From contig OX235272.1 of assembly GCA_944472155.2 (NCBI GenBank), positions 5,750,354 to 5,814,353 of the forward strand: DNA of 64,000 nucleotides. Direction: 5' to 3'. This stretch comes from Trichobilharzia szidati (Eukaryota; Platyhelminthes; Trematoda; Strigeidida; Schistosomatidae). The translations under genes were made by a program, and so were the position numbers. How positions within the stretch are numbered: position 1 is the stretch's first letter; each line of letters begins with the position of its first letter. Shown here piece by piece: positions 1 to 10,935 of the stretch. The notes beneath the pieces were generated by a model. It was not told the DNA's origin and did no database searches. It saw only the letters and a program-made list of their open reading frames with translations.

Positions 1-880
1 TAGTATTACCCACAAAAGAAACTGTGTGCAGACAATGTATAGAAGAGTCCAAACATATTGTAGCACTCCAGTATTGAAGAGAATGGAGGAAAAATACGCA
101 TAAACCGTCTTCAAAAAGAATGGATATCCTCATAATTTCATCAAAAAGTGTTTAAAATTGAGTCACAACACCAACAAGAAACCATCATCAAAGACTACAA
201 AAAAATCCATCCTACCATATATAAAACATTTCTCTGAAATAACCGCTAGAATATTGAAACCGTTTGAAATATATATATATATATATATGTTTATTGCGCA
301 AACCGAAAGATCCAACAGAAAAAGGAGATCAAATTCATACCATTTACAAAATAAAATGCATACATGAACTGTAACAGACATAGCATCCATCAGTGTGGGC
401 GTCCCCCTCGAATCCGAATGCAGGAACACAAATTAGCTGTAAAAAGACATGATATATATTCTTTCATATCAATGCATGTAGATAATTATGGACATCAATT
501 TGATTGGGATAATGTCGAAATTTTAAACAGAGGAAACACCAAAACTGATTCCAGAGAATTTCTAGACGCCTGGTACTCAAGTGAATCGGCCAGCAATTAA
601 CGAACGTATTAATATAGAGCAAGTTTACCAACTAATAAAAAGTAAATCATGTAACGAGAAAGTTCAAATTCCAACTCAATAAAAAAGTGATCAACAGAGA
701 TGTAAATTAAAAACCAGTCACGAAGATGGTTGCCAGGAGACACAATTCTATCATCAGTCAAGAAGAATTTAAATAAGTTCATTTTATGCTAAAACTTATG
801 CTGAAAGGGGATGTTATCCAGAAGTACAATGAAAGCTTCGTAATTAAACTGATCAACTAGTTGAGACATCACATCTTTTC
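1..880 (+). mobile_element. Penelope-like element remnant, RT C-terminus to GIY-YIG and 3' UTR
   Basis: Conceptual translation from about position 75 gives the region that follows the PLE reverse transcriptase (an NGYPHNFIKK-like block, near 129-150), then a linker, then a GIY-YIG endonuclease segment (EHKLAVKRHD and FDWDNVEILNRGNTK, 364-600). The same blocks recur in the copies at 21.2-22.3 kb and 30.9-31.4 kb. The frame is broken near 360. A TA-dinucleotide run at 270-290 is translated through inside the linker, so microsatellite expansion has altered it. The stretch from 600 to about 880 resembles the 3' UTR/terminal repeat of other PLE copies here ('cgctgaagatgtta'-like motif and a run of 'acaatgaaagcttcg'). 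This is a pseudogene fragment; its left end lies outside the window. Confidence 0.75.
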
Positions 881-1024
881 CAGAACTAACAATATCTTTA
901 CGTGCATGTATTACATTAAATGAATGTTACTAGGAAGCGAATTATTAGAATTATTATTATTTTTAAGTGTATGTTTGCAGGGATTTGATTGACTTGGAGT
1001 CTGATCACAAAGTAAATTAAGTTA

Positions 1025-1150
1025 TAGAATTACTGAAATTCACAGAACACCGGAGAGATGTTTCGCCCTATTTTGTGACTCTTCAGCAGAAGGGGGAAAT
1101 TAATGTACCAGGGTTTGAACCCAGGACATTTAGGGTGCGTTACTAGGCCG
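1025..1150 (-). mobile_element. Hammerhead SINE fragment (Sm-alpha-like)
   Basis: The minus strand reads a tRNA-like B box followed by a degenerate hammerhead segment (1046-1092): CTGAAGA, a stem-II-like hairpin and GAAAC are recognisable, but the cleavage triplet and stem I are mutated. The RTE copy starting near 1175 abuts or interrupts it. Confidence 0.55.
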
Positions 1151-1174
1151 TTCAGTAGAAGCATAAAAAATAGG

Positions 1175-1940
1175 CCTTTAAGTGAACATAGAGAAAACAG
1201 AGGTGATGAAGTATGCTGGCTAACAGAAACAGCAGCTACAACGACAACAGACAACAACCAGGATAAATGGGAGAAATCTGATAGAAGCAATTTCCTTCAC
1301 CTACCTACCTACCTACCTGGGAAGCATCGTTTCAACTACATCCGGATGGAACTGTTGAGGATATCAAAGCATGGAGGATCGGGAAAGCAAGACAAGCTTT
1401 CATTTCTCTCGAGTCTGTGTGGAGGTCAGCACTACTCAGTACTCAGCATGAAAAATAAGATCCGGATTTTCAACTCCAATGTGAAGTCAGTGCTACTTAC
1501 TATATGGATCGGAGACTTGGCGCCGCGTCACGAACGGAACACTTCGAACAAACTACAGACTTTCATCAAAAGCTGTCTCTGCTCAGCATGTCGCTCAAGA
1601 TCAGATAGTAGGCCATAAAAGATGAGCTACAAGAATCTCTGGGAGCGAACCAGCCCGGCAAGAACCGACTGTGCAACAAATATGCAGGAAGAAATGGAGG
1701 TGGATTGGTCATAACCTGAGTAACTATTAGGTGACATCACATGCTAGGCCATTGCTCTAGTGGCGTGTTGGTCGTCAGAGCAAGGTGTGGTAACATGGAG
1801 GAGGTGATGCGAAGAGGAGCTGAAAGCATGTGAGCAGACGTGGAGGCAGGTGAAAACGTTACCAGAGAACCGAATGCACTGAAGACGTGTGGCTGAAGAC
1901 TTGTGTTTCTCCAAGAACTGAAGGAAACAATAATAATAAT
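1175..1940 (+). mobile_element. RTE-clade LINE, 3' portion (degenerate)
   Basis: The translated sequence, with frameshifts, follows the RT connection region and the conserved RTE C-terminus. It reads 'NIEKTEVMK'-like, then 'ENKIRIFNSNVKSVLL' (about 1447-1500), then 'RKKWRWIG' followed by 'GRP..TWRR'-like residues to about 1830. It ends with the family's 3' tail: a short block meaning 'first coloured paper' of the copy type 'ttgtgtttctccaagaactgaagg', followed by a short AATAAT tail. Several stops and frameshifts make it a dead copy. Confidence 0.75.
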
Positions 1941-2015
1941 AGAATACGAGGCCGTTGACGATTCAGACCATGAAAAAGAATCCAATAGCCTTTAAATTCC
2001 AAACTTTTATCAATA

Positions 2016-2440
2016 TTGGTTGGAAAGTTTCATCATGAGCTGACACCAGTTAGAGAACCATTGGAATACCTCCAGGGAGTACTGGACGGCAGTTTCGTTC
2101 TAATTTCGGACTCTTTATCAGTACGCACTCACCGATGGGGCTAGAACTCACGAGCTTCTGATTACAAGGCGAGCTCGTAGACTCTTAAGCCAATGGGACC
2201 CGATCCAATGGTCAGCCCATGAATTTGAACTTCTGCCAATTCATGACATAGCGCGACCACTTCGCAATGTTTTCTTCGATGAGTTACTGCTTAACTTTCA
2301 ACCTCGATGGGGTGTGTACTGATAAAGAGTCACAGACTGGGCCGACGAAACAACTCTCCTGTACTCCCAGTTAGTTTCCCAATGGTTCTCTAACTTATGT
2401 CAGCTCATGATGAAATCCTCAAACCAATAAACAGAATCCA
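2016..2440. mobile_element. Inverted paired-hammerhead SINE unit
   Basis: The left arm (minus strand, 2016-2220) runs tail, hammerhead (2079-2124), then a tRNA-like segment with A and B boxes (about 2125-2210). The right arm (plus strand, about 2305-2440) has a hammerhead near 2318-2373 and a tail. A non-repeated spacer (2220-2305) lies between. Both hammerheads share the same odd core variant, CTGATAAAGAG instead of CTGANGAG, so neither should be catalytic. The outer ends are the SINE 3' tails, so the unit behaves like an element with terminal inverted repeats. Confidence 0.7.
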
Positions 2441-3425
2441 TACGAAACCAATACTTTAAAATTTTATTAGTACTCACTGCGCATTTGATGGAACAAAGTG
2501 CTTCAGCGGTATATTTCCATTCCAATAGGTTCTCTACAATCACTTCCATCTGAATTCACTGATAGAAATCAGTTGAAAGTGTCATCATCTAACCGTTCAT
2601 CATCATCCATCGTGTGATCGCATGGCTGTAAAATTTCATCGTCGTTTTCTTACCATGACTCTTGACTAATCGACAGCCAGTCAGAATATTCGCTTTTCAT
2701 GGGCTTAGTTGAATGGCCTATCAATCAGAACAATGAATCTCCACTGCCTCAAGTAGATTTCAATGTGATTATAAATACATGAATATGACGTGTTTCTTTT
2801 CCTAATAAAAAGGTTGCATCCTAAAAGTCACAGGCTGGTCTTTGTCTGTTAATATATACGTGACTCAGTGAAGCGGAAGGCATTAGGGGGAAATATACGT
2901 ATTCAGCACATTAGTTGTGTTGTTCATTCCGTCAGAAAACCTGAGCATTAGTCCACTCGAACATATCAGCTATCGAAGCAATCATATTGATTAGCGACAG
3001 GTCCATGACAATCTGTCAACGGGTTAATTTTAACCACTACCCACAAACTTTCAGATACTTCGCTCATCTTCTTGTGCATATTGCTCTTGGATTCACAAAC
3101 CATCTCTTCCATTTCGGGTTCGACTCGATGACTTGGTGTATGATATCACTCCAAGGTCTTCTCGATTTACCTCTGACGGATCTCTATTTGAGTGTGGATA
3201 TTTGATGAGTAACAGTTTGTTGTCTGTTTGACTGCCCTAGTTGGTTGTTTCTTATCCTTTCATAGTGAGTTATCGAATCTTCAACATGGACGATGGGTGG
3301 CTGTTGGTGCAAGTATGCATTTATTAAAAAAAATTATTTATTGGGTCATACAGAGCTTACTTATTATTAGTGCCACCAGTTCCTACTTCGTTCTTTATTG
3401 TAAGCGCTGTGGCGCTTCATCTATC
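2441..3425. other. Unassigned AT-rich sequence
   Basis: I see no convincing coding region, tRNA-like box pair or recognisable repeat here. The short ORFs at 2987-3205 and 3228-3494 have no recognisable motif; the end of the latter overlaps the RTE copy that begins near 3425. Confidence 0.4.
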
Positions 3426-4560
3426 CGAACTTTGACAAGGCCTTTGTCAGCGTCCAGCACAAAGTTATTTGTGAACTACTGCAACGCCACATAGTGTCCC
3501 AAATCTTCATCGATCACATTCAACAGCTATATGACAATGTTACATGTCAGGCAATCCACAAGAGAAAAATTGGCTAAGATTCTGAAGTGAAGGCAGGGGT
3601 AAGACAAGGCTTCTTACGATCACCGATGATACTGGTGATCGAGGTGACGGGATTATGCGGTAGACCATGCATGGCAGTGAGAAGACAGCACTACACTGGG
3701 CCGATGGTAAGACTCTATAATATCTGGACTTCGCGTAATAATAATGTCTCATGAAACACAAAACTCGAAGACTCAGACGCAAAAAGCAACAAACAGCCTG
3801 GAGAAGCAACGAAGACGTGACTTCAAGTGAACATAAAGAAGACAGAGGTGATGAAGATGACTGACCAACACCAAGCAGTATCAGTCACTATCAACGAGAG
3901 AAATTCGAAAAAGCATACTCCCTTCACTTATGTAGACATCGTCGTCTCAACTGTATGCACAAGGAACGCATGAGGAATTCAAAACCAGCCAGAATTGGAT
4001 AGACAAGATAAACCCTCATCCTTCGAAAATCAGTTTGGAATTCCTTCGCACTCATCATGGAGAACAAGAATCGGATTCTCAACACAAATGATAAATCAGT
4101 CAGCTAATTCTTCCATATGGTTCAGAAACTTGGCCAAGGTGTCACGAAAAGCGTTTCCAACAGCCAGCGGAAGACGTCAACAACAGTCTTCACTGATTCC
4201 ATAATGAAGATCAAATGACTAGCTATGCGGCCAGAAATAAATTATCCACAAGGACCTCTGGGAACAAACCAACCGAAATATGTAGAAGTAAATGGAGATG
4301 GATTGGGCACACACCTAGGAGACCATTGAATAACATCAAGCGACAAGCCATCGTTCAAGTGGAACCCGAAAGGCAAACGACGAATGAGACATGCTTCTGA
4401 AGGTGACATGGAGGAGACTGTGTGAGGTGGAGCTGAGAGACTATGGCTAAACGTGAGCCTAACTAAAGAGAACAGGTAAAAATAGAACAAAGTGGAGACG
4501 AGCTTTTGAAGCCCTATTTTCCACTCAAAACCTAAGAGAACAATAATAATTATTACAATG
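3425..4560 (+). mobile_element. RTE-clade LINE, RT to C-terminus (degenerate)
   Basis: Begins inside the reverse transcriptase with an 'FDKAFVSVQHKVI' block (from about 3430; catalytic motif A region of RTE), continues through 'HIQQLYDNVTCQAIHKRK' and 'GVRQG' (about 3598-3612), then the connection region. The C-terminus contains 'SKWRWIGHTPRRPLNNIKRQ' (about 4283-4345). It finishes with the RTE 3' tail (about 4505-4560, 'gaagccctattttccactc'). Multiple frameshifts and stops; not functional. Confidence 0.8.
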
Positions 4561-4855
4561 TAGGTCTTTACATTGATTTCAAAGTTATAAACATCCATCT
4601 TGCTTTCTCAGTCTGATCCTGACTGCCTTTGACGTACTCACACGTTCCACTGCCTGTAGTTGAATCGAGAATTGAAAAAGGGATTGCTTTTTTCACGTAT
4701 TTACACGTATTTGACAAATCGCTGTTTTTGTTGTGTTATTCACCTCGAGAACATTTAAAAAAACTTTAACTTGACTTTTGTCTGTTAAGTTTCTATTTTA
4801 AACATTTATATAGTCTATTTTGGGTAAATTGTCTTGGCAGTTCCATTAGTTCATT

Positions 4856-5980
4856 ATGTCAAAAGTACCACATAAATGTAATAGGGTGGAGTGTTACTTT
4901 TTGGTAGATGATGGAATACAGTGTAATAACTGTAAAAAGTGGTATCATAAGATGTGTACTGGATTATGTCCAGCTGCATACAAACGTTGTATTGCTCCAA
5001 CATCCAACTGGATGTGCAGAATGTGCTGCTCCCCAAAGATGACTTTGACAAGGGAGGCTCACGAACTACTGTCTAAGGCTACGGAACTTCCTGATGATAG
5101 CATGGCTAGTAATAGTGACACAGACTGCCCGTCTGAAGATGACGCAGCAAGTGCCATCATGAATGTTACCACGCCGGTGGTTACTATCCCAGTTACCCCG
5201 GAAGTAAAACCTACTAGGCGTTCGAAGCGTCTTAGTAAGCGAAAGGGTAACAGAACGGAAGCTGCAAACAGCATCTCAGCACCAGAGAACACTGTAAGCG
5301 AAGTTCACCATGAAGGTGGTGCAGACACTGATCTCGATTGTACCATCAAAAACTGCAGCAGCCCTGAGAAGCAACCGCAGACAGATGATAAGTGGGTAAC
5401 GAAAATAAGCAATCGAAAGAAACATAGTAATACTAATGGTAAGCAAACGTCTGTTACCTGTAGCCAGGCTGCATCAGTAGTGGTGAGAAAAGACGTAGCC
5501 ACTGCTAAACACGATAAGCTCTCCTTAGACTCTAACATAATTGTTGGAAACTTAGAAGAGTCCAAAGAATCTGATCCCGTAAAAAGGCACGATCACGACC
5601 TCATATTAGTGAGTAGTATTATAAGGAAGATGCTTCCAGCCAATTTCCCTGGAGTATCGATTAAAAAGCTGATCAGAATAGGCAAAAGAGATGATGAATG
5701 TTCTAATCAGCGTAGATTGCTTAAAGTAGTCTTAGGTTCTCCTGATGAACGGAATCATCTACTGGCTAATGTACACAACCTTGCCGGGTCAGGAATTTCA
5801 GCCAGACCTGATTTATCTCTTGAAGACAGACTAAAACGAAAAGAAGTTTTGTCCCAGCTAGAAACAAGACGTAAAAATGGTGAGACTAACCTTAAACTGG
5901 TGGGTTTTCAAATAGTCAGGTCTTGGAAACGTATGCTTCCAAGACCTGTGTGGATAAGCCGGACCTCACAGGAAGCCTGA
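4856..5980 (+). CDS. CR1-like LINE ORF1 protein (PHD finger)
   Basis: A 374-residue protein. Residues 8-57 form a C4HC3 PHD-type zinc finger: C8, C13, C23, C26, H31, C34, then W52, C54 and C57 (W-x-C-x2-C). The middle (about 100-210) is acidic then basic and low in complexity, with KPTRRSKRLSKRK-like basic patches. Residues about 225-345 (SNIIVGNLEESKE, IKKLIRIGKR, LLKVVLGSPDERNHLL, ISARPDLS) resemble the nucleic-acid-binding fold seen in ORF1 of CR1/L2-type LINEs. Its likely role is RNA binding and chaperoning of the element's RNP. The ATG at 4856 is the first in frame and precedes the zinc finger. It overlaps ORF2 by 58 nt in a different frame. Intact, with no stop. A degenerate homologue lies at 52500-53320, minus strand. 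Confidence 0.88.
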   Translation: MSKVPHKCNRVECYFLVDDGIQCNNCKKWYHKMCTGLCPAAYKRCIAPTSNWMCRMCCSPKMTLTREAHELLSKATELPDDSMASNSDTDCPSEDDAASAIMNVTTPVVTIPVTPEVKPTRRSKRLSKRKGNRTEAANSISAPENTVSEVHHEGGADTDLDCTIKNCSSPEKQPQTDDKWVTKISNRKKHSNTNGKQTSVTCSQAASVVVRKDVATAKHDKLSLDSNIIVGNLEESKESDPVKRHDHDLILVSSIIRKMLPANFPGVSIKKLIRIGKRDDECSNQRRLLKVVLGSPDERNHLLANVHNLAGSGISARPDLSLEDRLKRKEVLSQLETRRKNGETNLKLVGFQIVRSWKRMLPRPVWISRTSQEA

Positions 5981-8763
5981 AGGTAGTGTACACTAATATA
6001 CGTAGTATCGGGAACAAATTTCATGAGCTAGGTGTATTAGTGGAAGACCTTAGCCCAAGTATTGTGGCCATTACTGAAACATGGCTGATTTCTGGATTAG
6101 ATGACACACCTGAGCTACGCGGATTTAGTCGCTTGCGCAGCGACAGGGTTAAGGGTCGTAGAGGTGGCGGGGTTGCTCTGTACATCAACAACTCCCTACA
6201 TGTTCGTTCCGTGAAATCTCAAGCGCATGACAGTGGGACAAGTGAGGTAATTAGCTGTGAATTAAGCTTTGCAACTGGCACTTTACTCATTGGTGTTCTG
6301 TATAGAAGTCCTTTTTGTCAGTGTGATGACTTTATTCTAGATCACCTCAAACAATGGAGTAAACACAGTAGCTGTCTTATTCTAGGTGACTTTAATGCAC
6401 CTCATATAGACTGGATAGCTGGCACATCTCCAGGATCCACTAATAAGTTTGACAGCCGGTTACTCTTGACTACCATGGAAAATGCCCTGACACAACATGT
6501 CTTAGGTAGTACAAGATTCGGTTCTACCCAAAGATCTTCCTTGCTGGACTTAGTGCTTACTCATGACAACGACGACGTGGATGGTCTAGTTATTCATCCA
6601 CCTCTAGCAAACAGTGATCATGGGGTGTTAGATTTTAACTTAAGGGTTGGCAATTTAGTCAGTTTTCAACCCAAGTCCCGACCTAGTGTTTGGCATGCTG
6701 ACATAGTCTCTATAAAGGAGCGTGCTTCAACTACCGACTGGTCAGTCAATATTGTCTCATCCATTGAAGATGAATGGGATAGATTTAAGAATACACTTGA
6801 GAGGGTTACCACTGATTTCATTCCCTGGAGTGTTCCTAAAAGGCCAACAAACCGGCCACCATGGATAAATAGACAAGCTATAACACTCCTAAGACGGAGA
6901 AAAAGGTTCTGGAATCTCTTTGTTTCTACTGGGCTACAGCAGTTCCGGCTGAAATACTGTGAAACCAGAAACCAGTGTAAAACTTTGATTCACCAGTCAA
7001 GGATAGCTTACGAAACCCAATTAGTTAAAAGTTCACCAGGCTGCCCAAAAAGACTCTTCTCATATATCAAGAGAAGAACACGTAAGAGTGATGCTATCCC
7101 ACCTCTTATGCTTGAAGATGACCAGACAAACATGGCAGAGGATAACTTGACTAAGGCTGAGGCTTTGTCCAAGCACTTTAGTCAAGTATTCTCTGATAAT
7201 ATTGATACCAGCTTTGTAACTTTTCCAGAAAGTAACTTGAAAATGGCACCCTTATACATTGGAAAGGATACTGTCCTAAAGTGGCTTCTAAGGCTCAATC
7301 CTGGTAAGTCCAGTGGCCCTGATGAACTCCACCCACGTATTTTAACAGCATTGGCTGAAAACATAGCCGAGCCATTGTCGGTAATCTTCAATATGTCTCT
7401 GGACCAGTCTAAATGTCCAAGAGACTGGAAAGATGCCATCATTAGTCCGGTCTTCAAAACCGGATCTAGAAGCTTAGTTCAGAACTATCATCCTGTTAGT
7501 TTGACCAGTATTGTTGTTAATCTACTAGAAAGAATAATTCGTGATGCTATCATTCAGCTCATTGAAGGGAACAAACTTTTCGCTGCGGAACAGCATGGTT
7601 TTAGAGCAGGTCACTCTTGCTTGACCAACCTTCTTTTGGCCAGAGAAAGTTGGGCAAGCACAGCTGATGCTAATATACCGGTGGATGCCATATTCATCGA
7701 CCTTAGCAAGGCGTTTGACAGGGTTTCTCATTCAGGTCTTCTAGTAAAGTTAGGTAGTCTGGGAATCAATAAAGTGGTTGCCGACTGGATTCAAGACTTT
7801 CTAAAGGACAGAAGACAAAGAATACGAGTTAATGGGGTTTTGTCAATATGGGAATCGGTTAAGAGTGGCGTTCCTCAGGGTACAATTCTATGCCCACTTC
7901 TTTTCCTGATTTATGTGAATGAGATTCCATCGGTAGTTAAGTCATCCTGCTTACTGTTTGCTGATGACATCAAGGTATGGAGGGCTTTACACGATGACAG
8001 TGATCAACTTGCTTTGCAGGAAGATTTAAACTTGTTAAGTGATTGGTGTAAGCACTGGGCCTTGGAGATTAACTTAAGCAAGAGTGTAGTTATGCATGTA
8101 TCTCATAGTCACGTGCACAATTAATCAATGAATGGCATTACTCTCCCAGTGGTCACTGAGTACAAGGACTTCGGAGTGGTTGTGCAGCATGACTTGAAAA
8201 CAGCAACAAACTGTAGAGCTGCAGCCACTAAGGGTTTTCGAATATTATGGGCCATACGCAAGGCTTTTGCGAATTTTGACGCTGAAATATTTCGTATATT
8301 ATATCCGACTTATATCAGACCTCATTTGGAATATGGGATCCAGGCAGCGAGCCCGTGTTTCACATGCGAAATAGACTTATTAGAAAGGGTGCAAAGAGTA
8401 GGAACTAAGCTAATAAAGGGTTTCTCAACCCTCTCATATGAGGAGAGGTTAAGTCGACTGGGTTTATTTCCACTGTCATACAGACGACTTAGGGGTGACC
8501 TAATACTAGCATACCGTATCCTAAGAAATGATTTTGGAGCAAATTTATCTAATTTATTTCTTCCTTCTAGCACCAACCAATCGCGAGGACATCACCTCAA
8601 GGTTCAAAAACCACGGTCGAATCGTCTGCGTTTGGAGATCCGTTTTTCGCATCGGATTGTGAACCATTGGAACTCCCTACCGGAACACGTCGTATCAGCG
8701 CCATCCGTTGATTCATTCAAGGCGAGATTGGACCTACTGTGTGTAACAAATCGAAAGGATTAA
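5923..8763 (+). pseudogene. CR1-like LINE ORF2 (endonuclease-reverse transcriptase) with one internal stop
   Basis: About 946 codons. The N-terminus is an APE-type endonuclease: NIRSIGNKFHEL (about residues 26-37), TETWL, LYRSPF, GDFNAPHIDW and SDHGVLDF. The reverse transcriptase follows with LSKAFDRVSH, VPQGTILCPLLFLIY and LLFADDIKVW, then a CR1-type thumb and C-terminus (YIRPHLEYG, RVQRVGTKLI, LGLFPLSYRRLRGDL, HWNSLPEHVV). It nicks target DNA and copies the element RNA. Lesions: codon 734 is TAA (8122-8124) where the 37-38 kb copy has Tyr; the Gly of the PQGTILGP motif is Cys (7891-7893); and Arg of the YRP motif is His (7489-7491). It is thus recently inactivated. The first ATG of the frame is used as start, although real initiation could differ because the ORFs overlap. 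Confidence 0.9.
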
Positions 8764-8812
8764 CACAGGCATATAGCCTACTATCCTAAATAAATTGTAA
8801 ACTGTAAACTGT

Positions 8813-9675
8813 TAACCAATGAGTATTATTCACCAGGAATCTAGGCAAATGTCTTCTTTGTGTTTCCTTGTCTCTACGGACATGTTAAATATGACATTCC
8901 ATATATATACAAATTCTGAACAATTAATCATTATTAAATTCTTTCAATATTTTTTTAATGTAGATGTAGTTGAAATTACCCGCCAACAGAATGTAAAGCA
9001 ATGGAGGGGAGAAATCACCTCTTAAAAGTTCTGAAATGTCATGTTTTGCCTAAAATAAACTTTTTGAAGAAATTAGCATTTATTTTCACATCATAATTTG
9101 AAAAAACCACCTATATAACATACATAACAAAAACAGTTGTTCGTTGACACTCACTGATGATATACTTTGCTGCTACGACTACATACAAACATGTTCAATA
9201 GTTTCAATATAACTAGCAAATTAATCATTCAATTGTCCAATATGCATTTAACAAGTTTATTTGTTATCTTCTGTGTTCTTTTCGTGTAGAAATGTCAAAT
9301 ATAAGGGATAGAATAACTTAGAAATTCAGATAAATTGAAAAAATAAAGAGATTTCAAATTTTAGAGGTGATTTTTCTTTCAAGGGAAATAATCAGTGAAT
9401 ATGTTATGTGACGAATGACATAATATAAATGATTGTTGCTTATTTGACGTGCACTTCAATGCTGTTTTGTAGAAATCCTGATTTGAAATCTGTTTTGTGT
9501 ACGTGTGTATGTGTGTGAAATGAAATAGGTATATCGACGTGGACGTTTTTTCCCTAAAAAGTAATCTTCAATAAATCGAGGATTAGTTTTAATGTTGTTT
9601 GTTTAGGGATAATCATGAGTGGAATCCAAGATATGTGTGTTCCATCCTAGTTTGTCTGCGCATACTTCTTATCAC
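8813..9675. other. Unassigned AT-rich sequence
   Basis: No coding region or repeat family recognised. There is a short impure GT-rich stretch at about 9497-9518. The ORF at 8819-9025 has no recognisable motif. Confidence 0.4.
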
Positions 9676-9679
9676 TTAT

Positions 9680-10935
9680 TATCATTGCTCCCTCGATTTC
9701 TGAACGGAAAATAGGGCTTCAACAGCACGTCTTCACTTTATTCCATTTTTCTACTGTCCTCTTTAGTTGGACCAACGATTAGCCATAGTCTCACATCTCC
9801 TATTCACACTATTTCCTCCATGTTACCGTAGGACACGTACCCGATTAGTCGTTTCTCATTCGAGTTCCACTCGGGTGATGGTTTGATGCACAATGTCATT
9901 CGATGGTCTCCTTAGTGTGTGCCTACTCCATCTCCATTTACTTCTGCATATATGTTTAGTAATGGGCTCTTGGTTAGTTTTTTCCCAGAGCTTCTTGTTG
10001 CTAATTCTTTCTGGTTGGCGGCTGATCATTCGATCATCAACATCGAGCTAGAAAAGGCAGTTGTTGATAAATGTTTGTAGCTGATTGTTGGAAACGCTTT
10101 TCGTGACGTGCTGGTCACGTTTCTGACCTATACAGAAGCACAGACTGTCTGACATGACATTGGTGTTGAAAATCCGAATGTCGTTCTTCATGCTGAGTTA
10201 GTGCAGCGAGCCCGTGTTTCAAATACGAACTAGACTTATTAGAAAGGGTGCAAAGAGTAGGAACTAAGCTAATAAAGGGTTTCTCAACCCTCTCATATAA
10301 GGAGAGGTTAAATCGACTGGGTTTATTTCCACTGTCATACAGACGACTTAGGGTGACCTAATACTAGCATACCGCATCCTAAGAAATGATTTTGGAGCTA
10401 ATTTATCTAATTTATTTCTTCCTTCTAGCACCAACCAATTGCGAGGACATCACCTCAAGGTCCAAAAACCACGGTCGAATCGTCTGCGTCTGGAGATCCG
10501 TTTTTCGCATTGGATTGTGAACCATTGGAACGCCCTACCGGAACACGTCGTATCAGCGCCATCCGTTGATTCATTCAAGGCGAGATTGGACCTCCTTTGT
10601 GCAACGAATCGAAAGGATTAACACCGGCATATAGCCTAATATCCTAAATAAATTGTAAACTGTAAATTGATTTCCGAGTGATGAATGTCTACCTTGTCCT
10701 TCCAATTCTGGATGCTTTTCACAATTTCATCTGTTCCGCCTGCCTGTGGTTGAAACCATTCTTCCTGGCTGGATAAGAGAAGGAAGTAACCGCTTTCAAA
10801 TCTCTCCCATTAATGGTGATTGGTGCTGCTGCTGGTTGTTGTTAACTGCTTGGTTGTTTATCTTCATCACCTCTGCCATCTTTGTGTTCACTTTAAGTCC
10901 TGTCTTTTCTGCTTCTTCGTATATACTAGTGAAGA
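9680..10935 (-). mobile_element. RTE-clade LINE 3' portion, split by a CR1-like insertion
   Basis: Read on the minus strand, the segment 10667-10935 gives the 'KVNTKMAEV'-like connection region and the segment 9680-10202 continues with 'FNTNVMSDSLCFY', the WKxIGH-type C-terminus (about 9905-9950) and the shared RTE 3' tail (about 9690-9740). The two halves join across a CR1-like 3' fragment at 10203-10666, so that fragment inserted into an already resident RTE copy. Degenerate. Confidence 0.75.
10203..10666 (+). mobile_element. CR1-like LINE 3' fragment
   Basis: A 5'-truncated copy of the element at 4650-8812. It starts in the C-terminal domain at the 'ASPCF' block, retains 'RGHHLKVQKPRSNRLRLEIRF' and the 'CATNRKD' end (stop near 10619), and has the same 3' UTR and 'tgtaaac' tail. 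One base is deleted in the 'YRRLRGDL' region (about 10350), so the frame is broken. Insertion lies within an RTE copy. Confidence 0.9.

Larger units (their letters stand above)
4650..8812 (+). mobile_element. CR1-like non-LTR retrotransposon, near full length
   Basis: Two long overlapping ORFs (4856-5980 and 5923-8763) with a short 3' UTR ending in repeated 'tgtaaac' units (8788-8812) define an almost complete LINE. The 5' boundary is approximate: it lies between the RTE tail at 4560 and the ORF1 start. Other copies in this window (10203-10666, 37010-38830) share the same 3' end and differ by scattered substitutions, so this is a family with recent activity. ORF2 has one nonsense codon and at least two substitutions in conserved RT motifs. 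Confidence 0.9.
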
